DNA from: Blastocladiella britannica | Taxonomy: Eukaryota > Blastocladiomycota > Blastocladiomycetes > Blastocladiales > Blastocladiaceae | Length of the DNA stretch: 30,787 nt | Reading direction: 5' to 3' | Assembly: GCA_025349905.2 (NCBI GenBank) | Contig: MU624697.1 | Span: 1 to 30,787, forward strand | Shown here: piece after piece, positions 1-7,264 of the stretch | Layout of the letters: every line of letters begins with the position of its first letter | How positions within the stretch are numbered: position 1 is the stretch's first letter | Notes under the pieces: model-generated | Database searches by the model: none | Told to the model about the DNA's origin: nothing | The model's input: only the letters and a program-made list of their open reading frames with translations | Program-made: the position numbers and the translations under genes

Positions 1-130
1 CGCGGCATTCGGGAGCAGTACCGCGTTGCGTCAAGTACCACGTCAAGGTCCGCCGTCGATCAGCCTTGAACACGGCACTCCCATCGTCACCTTCGCACAA
101 CGTCATGTGCTGGGGGCGTTGGCGGCAAAA

Positions 131-137
131 TATAAAA
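131..137 (+). promoter_or_regulatory. TATA-like box before the first WD40 gene
   Basis: The heptamer TATAAAA lies in an A-rich run. It is 31 bases upstream of the ATG at 168 and 61 bases upstream of the in-frame ATG at 198. If it is a real TATA box, transcription could begin close to 168, which would favour the ATG at 198 as the start. A-rich tracts are common here, so this is only suggestive. Bases 1-130 hold nothing else I can support. Confidence 0.3.
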
Positions 138-167
138 AAAAAATTCCCAATTGTCCCTCCTCGCATT

Positions 168-2698
168 ATGAGATTGAAAGATGACCCGAACGAAATGAAG
201 GCAACAACAGTGCCAACCATCACCCTGCGCCATTCCTCTGCCCTTCCCTGCCACTCGCAATCGCCATTTCATGCAGTCGGATCTTATGTCGCCAAGCTAC
301 ATGTGGTATGTGTGTTTGTGTTCTGTAAATACCTTTGATAACCTTCACTCACTTCCCCTCCTAAAATCGATCAGATCGACCTTGCGACCCGCTCATATGC
401 AGCCCTTGCACCATCCGAGCTATTTCCGCTGCCGTATCACTTGCCAGAGCTCACTCAGGTACTACTTTTCATTTCATAGTTTCTAAGGGTCAGTCAATAT
501 TGACTTGCACGTCCGCAGACAACCCATATTGCACGCGAATCGCTCGCACTGGCATTCGATCACACTTTTTACCTTGATTTGGCCCCCTCGACTGCGCCCA
601 ATGCGGCCATTGCCTTTGTTTTCGAGATCCTGCGGCTTGATCCGACGCTACCTGAGGGCGCTGTCACCGTGGCCGTTGCCAAACTCACAGTGCCAACTGC
701 TTCCGTGGACGAAGCATTCCCCGAAACGGCTACTCTCCCCAGTGGATCGACAGAATCACTGATCAATCTTCAATTGCATTGCCCTCCCCGAACATGGGCT
801 CCTGAAAAGTGGTTTTGTCCTGATATTTCCTCCAGTCATGGTACGACGGTGCCGAGCGTGCCTCAATTCGTCCTGGCATCCTGTATTCCTGAGATTTCTC
901 AGCACTGGACAACTCGCGTCACTCTGCTCCCTGCAACTCTGTGCGTCTCATTTTTTCGGATCATTTTTTTTTCGGTGAAATGAGAGCTGACCTTCCTTTG
1001 CAGATCCATCACTCTGGCTCGCATTGCGCCGCCTCCGCTGGTGCTTGTCACCCATCGACGGCCGATTCATGCAAACGAGCGGGAGGCACCTAAATTCACA
1101 TATGCTCAGCTGCGTGCGGCCGCTGACGCCGCCGCTGCCTCGGCTGATCCGTCTGGAATGGCTGCTCGCGCGCGCCGCATGCGTGGCGGAATGACCACGA
1201 GTATCGCAACGCTGTCGCGCGCAAGTGTATTGGACCTCAACTCGGCCTCCGCTCCTGGTCGATCCCCGTCACATGTTGGTGCTTCCCAAACCTTTGAAAA
1301 GTGCCGGGAAGGACTCACCTACAAAAAATTTCACTAGAAAAAGCAGTGCCATTTGGTCCCACTGCCACTGCCGACACGCTGTGCCAACTCCAACGCTCCT
1401 CTATCTCTGGGAAATCTAACCCCCTTTTCAGTTGCATTTTCGCCGTGCGGGAGATACTTGGCATTAGTCGGCTTATTGCGCACATTTCAGTCCAGCGATG
1501 TCTGGGCACTCTGCGTTTACGCTGCCCATGCCAAGGAGAACGACGTCCGTACCAATGCGCAGAGCCTTGGTCCTGATTGGACGCGCACCACCAAAATGGC
1601 CGAAGTTATTGTGCATCAGGCGACCGTCCGCGGGCTTGCGTGGAGCACGGATTCCAATGAAGTGTACACCGTGTCCGAGGACATGTCACTTGGGATTTCC
1701 AACTTTTCTGGCACCGAAGTTGCCTACAGCTCGATCGTGCACTCGTGTGCCATTACGAGCGTCGTTGTACAGCCAGACGAGGATGGAAGGACTGGATTAT
1801 TTCGGTATGTACTCGCCTCGTTTTTTTTTTTTTTTTTTTGGCACTGCGCGTTGTGACTAACGTTCTTGGTATAGATCGGTCATTACGGGCTCGTCCGACG
1901 GCGTCCTGCGAAGATACCTGCTGCCAACCGATCCGCAAGCCATCTTTCCCTCACGCGCGGCTGTTGCTCGCCCCGAGCCGCACCACGCACCCATTGTCGC
2001 TCTAGCCTTTACTTCTGCCCGCTCACTCGTCACTGGCGATGCTCGTGGGACAGTTGCACTGTGGGCAGCTGCCTCACAAGCGGGTACAGATGCTGATGCA
2101 CGGGCTAGTTTACACCGATCCGGTTCGAGCTCGCTGGGTGGTTTGGCCGGCCTCGTGGCATCAGCAACCGGCAAGCTAGAGTGCGTGCGTGTCTTTTCTG
2201 GCCTCGTTGTGCGTACTTATCCATTTTTATTGATTGCCCGATTTCGTATTGACGAAATGGTAAATTAGGACGGCCCAGTGTGTGCACTGCAGTTTCTCTC
2301 GCGCTCGCATTTGCTGGCAGTGGTCGTCGCGCATCGCACGCTGCTGCTCGATCCTGGGTATCGTTTGGCACAGACGATCGACCACCCAGCACTCATGCCA
2401 ACCAACCAATCTTCTGCCAATACTGCGGTGGCGGTCAGTGCATGCGGAACGCACTTGATCCTCCCCCTGGATCACGAAGCTGGCTCGTATGTTCTATATT
2501 TTTTATAATGCCATCTGCTCCAGCTGACAAATATTTTTTTACAGACTGGCCATTTCATGTTCTGGTCCCCGTGCTCGCGCACAGTGCACTCGGATCGCGT
2601 CAATGCTGTCCCTCACGGAAATTGCCGCACATCCAGACGAAAGCATTGTCCTGGGACTTGCAGGGTCAAACCTATTTGTTTGGACACCTCCAAGTTAA
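168..2698 (+). CDS. WD40-like beta-propeller protein, multi-exon
   Basis: Function not recognised. The spliced product (about 678 aa from the ATG at 168, 668 aa from 198) looks like a beta-propeller. Propeller-like strands include FAFSPCGRYLALV, VRGLAWSTDSNEVYTVSEDM, SVITGSSDGVLRRYLL, IVALAFTSARSLVTGDARG and the terminal LGLAGSNLFVW. Proposed exons are 168-305, 375-458, 519-940, 1004-1274, 1338-1380, 1432-1804, 1875-2208, 2269-2486 and 2545-2698. All keep one frame, and most introns start GTATGT or GTGCGT. The weak part is 1275-1431: a stop at 1335 must be removed, and I propose two short introns there with poor donors. The acceptor at 1431 is good, with CTAAC followed by a pyrimidine tract and CAG. 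The N-terminal half (exons 1-4) is less clearly WD40 and ends in an Ala/Arg/Ser-rich linker. Stop is TAA at 2696. A further exon upstream of the window cannot be excluded. Confidence 0.62.
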
Positions 2699-3455
2699 TT
2701 TTTTTCTTTTCATTGCTATGCATATATATCCCCGTAGTTGGCACCTCATTGGCCGACGTCACAATGCTCGAGAGACCCGCGGCAGCGGCTGCATCTAAAT
2801 GAAATTACATGAATGCCCAATGGGAGCTCTTTGTTTCAGTGACTCAAAGCTGAAACATGGTATTCCCGGGCCGTAACTGTCACTCAGATCGCAGGCAGAA
2901 CGACGAAAAGTCGCACAGGCACTTGCGCTGTCCTGGAGGTACGGGCTCCCTTGTTACCTGGGCAGAGCTCGGTCAGCAGCTCGCCAATGACTCAATGCTT
3001 ACATATCGGTCAAGTATAATCAAGATTGAACCGGTAAATGCAATTATTTAGCGTGCCGTGCGGCACCCCGTTCAGGAATCTATTCCAATGCTTTGATACT
3101 CGTCTACCAACCTTTTCCCGTGCCGAGTGCAGACCTCTTGTTCGTGCATCCCACTATCGGTTCCTTGCCGCGCTCCAATCGCTTATTACAGCACTGCTTA
3201 TTCAAGGTCTCTTATCCCTTCTTGCCGAGCTTCCTTGCCGCCTCCTCTCCTCCTCTCAGTGAGCATCTTGATCCATCATACTCTACATTACGTGAGGTGC
3301 AAAATACCACAAAGTTCTGTCGATTATACAAGCAGACCGCTGGTGTTTGCAGACTGCTGGAAATACATATATTGGCGACACCCGACTTTGGAATTTCGCC
3401 ACAACCATTTTGCCATCACAAATTTCTGCTGCAGCACTGCAGCTCCAACAAAAAG
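2699..3455. other. Intergenic region between the WD40 gene and bZIP paralogue A
   Basis: 757 nt with no gene I can support; short open frames inside have no recognisable composition. It should hold the WD40 3' UTR and the promoter and leader of the following bZIP gene. The last 360 nt before 3456 contain no ATG on the + strand. The only nearby upstream ATG (3088) is followed after one codon by a stop. The 3120-3330 stretch is pyrimidine-rich, as is common in leaders. A weak TATA-like CATATATT lies near 3365. Confidence 0.5.
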
Positions 3456-4691
3456 ATGGTTGTTCTGCCCAATGCCCCCGTTTTCTTTCCCGAGCAGCAG
3501 CAGCATCAGCAGCAACAAGAACAATCGCAACCGCTCCCAGCGGTGACCGCATCCGCTGGTTGGGTCCACAACGCCACGCCCATTGTTCAAGCGTTTGCAG
3601 CCTCGCCGCACCCTGCCCCCGTGGCCCACGACTCCCGATTCGCTCCATCTCCTGCACCAACGCTCCAGACCTTCCAACAGCAGCAGCTTGAGCAGCATTA
3701 CCAGCAACACCAGCAGCAACAGCAATACCAATACCAATACCAATACCAGCAGCAGCAGCACCAACAGCAGCAGCTATATCGCATCGGACTTGCCGCATCC
3801 CACCCTTTGGTTGCCAGTGCTCCGATGCCGACAGCAAGCATTCACACCGCCGGGCCATTCTTGGGTTGGAACGGCCTGTTCCCTGTTCCAACTTCAGCCG
3901 ATCCCACTCCAACCACCGCATATGCTGCAAGCGCGACTGATGCGGCGACGCAATGGGGCATGATGCCTCCGCCGCCGCCGCCCTTGTCCGCGTCATCACC
4001 ACCAGCCGCGGCTGCCGCAGAGTATGGAGCGAATCCACTGGCCTTCTCGGGTTTCTCGCTCTGGCCGCACTACTTGCAAATGCCCGTCCCTGGCGGTGCC
4101 GCCATACCCCAGTTCGTCCAGTACCACCACGAGACGCAGCAGTACCCGATGCAGATGCAAGTCCAGGCCCAGCTCATGCAGCAAATGCAGAAGCAGCACC
4201 CATTGACGCCGAGCTCCTCCTGCTCGCCTGTCTCGCTTCCCGCGATGTCTGCCGCGCCCTCGCCCGTCACAACCGCAACAGCTCCAGCAGCGGCGGCGGC
4301 ATCCCCGACTCCAAGACGGCGCCAGGGTGCCGACACCCGGTCGCGTCGCGGCGGCAGTAGCAGCAGATCAGCGGCGGCAACTGCGGCAGCAGCGACCGCA
4401 GCAGCAGCGTCTGGGAGCACGTCAACGTCTCCCAAGGTTGTCGATAGCATTTCGCGGGCCGAGAGAAGGCGGACCGCCAGCGCCCAGTCATCGCGTCGGG
4501 CCCGGCAGCGCACCACCGCGTACATTAATGAGCTCGAGGAAGCGTGCATCGCGCTGCAGCGCGAATGCGAGCAGATCCGGGGCGAGATCGCGGCCATCGC
4601 GTCACCGGCCGCGGGGACCGATGATGGTGGCGCTCCGCAGGACAGTGAATTGCAGCACGACGAGCTGGTGCGTGCATGGCGTCGCGGTTGA
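3456..4691 (+). CDS. Atypical bZIP transcription factor, Gln-rich (paralogue A)
   Basis: Probable nuclear DNA-binding factor of 411 aa in one exon. The first two thirds are low complexity: poly-Gln (roughly residues 10-28 and 70-107), Ala/Pro-rich stretches and an LWP motif. A basic region at about 334-352 (SRAERRRTASAQSSRRARQR) runs into a zipper with L360, L367, I374 and I381 at d positions. Aligned on GCN4, R347, R348 and R350 match conserved arginines. However, the invariant Asn (18 residues before the first Leu) is Ser342. Cys364 and Cys371 fall at zipper a positions. The C-terminus ends in DELVRAWRRG. The same zipper and a similar tail occur in the gene at 6398, so the two are paralogues. 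The frame is open upstream to about 3093 but has no ATG there; 3456 is the first ATG and has A at -3. The target genes are unknown. Confidence 0.82.
   Translation: MVVLPNAPVFFPEQQQHQQQQEQSQPLPAVTASAGWVHNATPIVQAFAASPHPAPVAHDSRFAPSPAPTLQTFQQQQLEQHYQQHQQQQQYQYQYQYQQQQHQQQQLYRIGLAASHPLVASAPMPTASIHTAGPFLGWNGLFPVPTSADPTPTTAYAASATDAATQWGMMPPPPPPLSASSPPAAAAAEYGANPLAFSGFSLWPHYLQMPVPGGAAIPQFVQYHHETQQYPMQMQVQAQLMQQMQKQHPLTPSSSCSPVSLPAMSAAPSPVTTATAPAAAAASPTPRRRQGADTRSRRGGSSSRSAAATAAAATAAAASGSTSTSPKVVDSISRAERRRTASAQSSRRARQRTTAYINELEEACIALQRECEQIRGEIAAIASPAAGTDDGGAPQDSELQHDELVRAWRRG
3494..3771 (+). repeat. CAG/CAA codon tracts with an AATACC hexamer run
   Basis: Two glutamine-codon tracts encode poly-Gln in bZIP paralogue A, one from about 3494 and a longer one from about 3677 to 3771. 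Inside the second, around 3724-3750, the hexamer AATACC repeats four times and encodes alternating Gln-Tyr. These are coding microsatellites likely to vary in length between strains. They also generate long leucine- or valine-rich antisense frames that are not genes. Confidence 0.8.
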
Positions 4692-4736
4692 TCTCGTCCA
4701 TTTCATTCTCTTTTTGGAAGTTCCCAATCTTGTGTA

Positions 4737-4742
4737 AATAAA
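4737..4742 (+). terminator. Polyadenylation signal AATAAA of bZIP paralogue A
   Basis: A canonical AATAAA lies 46 nt after the stop at 4691 and only 27 nt before the ATG of the next gene. Cleavage would therefore fall at or inside the 5' end of the SRAP gene, so the 3' end of one gene and the core promoter of the next must overlap. Confidence 0.6.
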
Positions 4743-4768
4743 CACCCTTCAAATATTGGAATTTTAGT

Positions 4769-6016
4769 ATGTGCGGCCGAATCGCCTTGAATGTAAACTC
4801 GGTCACGGTGCGCGACCGTGTAGGTACGCGTCGGCAAGCATGGGTGCACCAGGAACGGTTCCGCCCGTCGACCAACGTGGCACCAACGCGCCATCATCCC
4901 GTCCTGCTCGCACGTCAGCAGCTGGCCCTGACCCCGTACGCTGCCGCCGCCGATGCGCCCGAGTCGCGCCGCTACGAGGACGAACCGAATCGCGTTATTG
5001 GATCGAATGGCGCTCCTACTGGAACGGAAGCATCATCTGATATGTGCCCGCCTCCGCTGCTCAGCGAGGCCGAGGCCGAAAATTACTTTTTACACTCGAT
5101 GGCACGAGAGCGTGGTCTATTAAAAAAACATGCGCCGTGGAATGACTCATTCAAAGGAATATGGAGTAGAAATGGGGACTGGTTACGGACAGCTCGATCC
5201 GCCGGGGAGGGCCGCAGCCCATCAACGCACGCGACGACTCGGTGCTGGACGGCAAGCCCATGTTTGCGCCGCTTCGCAACCAGTTCCGATGCGTCGTGGT
5301 TGCCCAGGGGTATCATCTTGTCCTTCATGTTCTTCACAACTGGAATTGACGCTGCTGGTTGATTAGGTTCTTTGAGTGGGTCCGCGAGGGCAAGAAAGCA
5401 ACACCGTACTATGTCCACCGGACCGACGGGCAGCTCTTGTACATGGCGGGGCTCTTTACGGTTGCTGGCGCGACTGGGACTGGTATGTCCATTGACTCAC
5501 CAGTAACAACAGTAGCCAACTTCATGCTCTTTAGACACCGATCCGGTCGTCTCGTGCGCGATCATCACCACTGAAAACACGCCGCGGCTGGCATTCATGC
5601 ACGATAGAATGCCGGCGCTTCTGGACGGCGCCGGCGTGCGCGCGTGGCTTGATATTTCTCACCCGTGGTCGCCCGCACTAGCGGCGCTGCTCTGTCCGCG
5701 CGATGAAGGGCTCTCGTTCTTTGCCGTCGATCCGCGCGTCGGTAAAGCCGGAGTGGAGGATGCGCGATTCCAGGTGCCGTACAAGAAGCCCGATCTGGCC
5801 GAGTCGTCACCCATGCTTGCCATGTGGGCTCGCAAGACAAAGGAAACACTGCCGCCAGTTGACGTCGCGGTGGAAAAGAGGCGGGATAGGCCCGAGAGTG
5901 GCAACGATCCAGATGCGAGTGCCACGCCCAAGCGCCGGCGCGTCCTGGACCAGCTGGGAGAGGGCAGTAGTCAAGACGAGGTCGACGAAATCGTAATACA
6001 GGTCGAGTATGAGTAG
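4769..6016 (+). CDS. SRAP-domain protein, HMCES/YedK family
   Basis: HMCES-type proteins form a covalent link between their Cys2 and abasic sites in single-stranded DNA, shielding them at replication forks. The start gives MCGR, so Cys2 is exposed after Met removal as the family requires. Other signatures follow in order: NVAPTR (Asn36), KWGLV, INARDDSV, RCVVVAQG joined to FFEW (active Glu), AGLF, AIITT and MHDRMP (active His). Clear splices are 5309/5367 (intron 5310-5366) and 5482/5535 (intron 5483-5534). The junction between exon 1 and the KWGLV exon (from 5170, after TAG) is unresolved. The only in-frame donor I find is a poor GTTATT at 4994; a 55-nt intron from 5115 has a better length and branch point but breaks the frame. 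The tail carries a basic TPKRRRV (nuclear-localisation-like) and a final EIVIQVE (SUMO-interaction-like). It sits between the two bZIP paralogues, 77 nt after the first. Confidence 0.85.
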
Positions 6017-6397
6017 TCACAATTTTTCTCCTGAGTACCACGGGATCGCAATACGTCTGGTGGCCCCCGAGCAGCACGAGGATGTGGGCCTGACAGGCTA
6101 TTGCAGTTGCGGTGAAAAATTAAAGTCGGCCAATGACGACGGTTTGGAAGGCGGTGCAGTCCAATATCAAAAACGATCCCTGATCGGGAATCTCTACTCT
6201 CACATGCTCGCATTTCTTGGGCACCCTCTCCTTTCTGCTCGAGCCATTCAGAGAAAGCGAGCGCGTCATCCAAATATATAAGAGCGCGGACTCACTTCCA
6301 CGTCAATATCCAGTCCTCTCTGCCTTCAAAACTACGGCAACTTCCAGGAATCCCTTGACAATTTCCGACTTCGTTATGCGCGACAAGCAAGTGAGAC
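6017..6397 (+). promoter_or_regulatory. Promoter and leader of bZIP paralogue B, with TATA box at 6275-6282
   Basis: 381 nt between the SRAP stop and the bZIP start, with no gene seen. A good TATATAAG lies at 6275-6282. A start site about 25-35 nt downstream would give a leader of about 90 nt. That leader would contain one out-of-frame ATG at 6376 (see the upstream ORF). The 6017-6100 part should hold the 3' UTR of the SRAP gene; no AATAAA was seen there. Confidence 0.55.
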
Positions 6398-6510
6398 ATG
6401 CTCGATCTGCCGTCCACGCCCGGCTTCAACTCCATCACCGACGCCTTCTTTCTCCCGCCTTCATTCTCCATGCACACTCCTCCTCCTTCGACCAAGCCTG
6501 GTTACGATGA
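6376..6510 (+). promoter_or_regulatory. Upstream ORF overlapping the bZIP B start codon
   Basis: An ATG at 6376 opens a 44-codon frame (MRDKQVRHARS...) that ends at 6510. It starts 22 nt before the bZIP ATG at 6398 in a different frame, and continues 113 nt into the bZIP coding region. If it lies in the transcript, as the TATA box at 6275 suggests, scanning ribosomes would meet it first. Initiation there would bypass the main start, as with the overlapping uORF of ATF4. The peptide has no recognisable family. Confidence 0.4.
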
Positions 6511-7219
6511 GAACGCTTTGATGACTGCTGCCGCGTGGCCCGCCTCCGTGATCGCGCCGCCGCCGATCCAGTGGCACTTTCCGTACGCGCATCAGCAATG
6601 GATCGACAGTCCGTCCCCCGCACCTGCACCGCCACCGAGCACCATGATGATGATGCACCAACCTCAGCAAGCCATGCTCCCGCTCATGGGCATGGACCTC
6701 GGCGATGCGGCGCGTTTAAGCGCGGGTCCACTAGCAGCCGGATCGTCGCTGACCCTGTGGCCGCAGATCATCGAGACATCGCCGGCGCCGTCGCTGCTCA
6801 TGATGGCGCCTCCCGTTTCCGTTTCCATGCCCGTGCCTTCTGGGACGTTGGTGTCGTCGTGTTCACCACCACCGCCATCACTGCTTCAGGGCAACAAGAC
6901 GGGAAGAAGAACGACGGGCGGCATACCGGCATCACGTGGGGCCGCGACGACGGACAGCGATGACAGCACGAAACGGGCCGAGGTCGCGCAAAAGGCGCGT
7001 CGCGTGCGCCAAAAGACCACCGCGTACATCAACGAGCTCGAGGACACGTGCATTGCCCTCAAGCACGAGTGCGACCAGATCCGAGCCGAGATTGCGTTGC
7101 TCACGGCGCGTAGAGATGGAGGGCCAGCGCCGCCGCCGCCGCCGTGCGCGGGGTGCGTCGAACACGCGGCGGCCGTACGTCAGGAGGATCTGGCGCGGGC
7201 GTGGCGGCTCGAGTACTGA
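6398..7219 (+). CDS. Atypical bZIP transcription factor (paralogue B)
   Basis: Probable nuclear factor of 273 aa in one exon, paralogous to the gene at 3456. The first 180 residues are Pro/Met/Ser-rich with an LWP motif as in paralogue A. The basic region is about 192-206 (KRAEVAQKARRVRQK), followed by TTAYINELE and a zipper with L214, L221, I228 and L235. R201, R202 and R204 match conserved GCN4 arginines, but the invariant Asn position is Val196. Cys218 and Cys225 occupy zipper a positions exactly as in paralogue A. The tail ends EDLARAWRLEY, matching the RAWR motif of A, and is preceded by a CAGC (CxxC) followed by His. It lacks the poly-Gln of A. Its stop is 45 nt from the stop of the convergent gene at 7265. 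The uORF at 6376 may regulate its translation. Confidence 0.82.
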   Translation: MLDLPSTPGFNSITDAFFLPPSFSMHTPPPSTKPGYDENALMTAAAWPASVIAPPPIQWHFPYAHQQWIDSPSPAPAPPPSTMMMMHQPQQAMLPLMGMDLGDAARLSAGPLAAGSSLTLWPQIIETSPAPSLLMMAPPVSVSMPVPSGTLVSSCSPPPPSLLQGNKTGRRTTGGIPASRGAATTDSDDSTKRAEVAQKARRVRQKTTAYINELEDTCIALKHECDQIRAEIALLTARRDGGPAPPPPPCAGCVEHAAAVRQEDLARAWRLEY

Positions 7220-7264
7220 AAATGCATTGTACATATAATAGATCACTGTTAAAGAGAATTCTTA

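Noticed and set aside
2857..3051. 64-codon open frame in the intergenic region
   Set aside because: No homology or sensible composition, no partner exon, and length expected by chance.
3283..4038. 251-codon minus-strand frame opposite bZIP paralogue A
   Set aside because: Produced by the antisense of Gln and Ala codon repeats; no recognisable domain.
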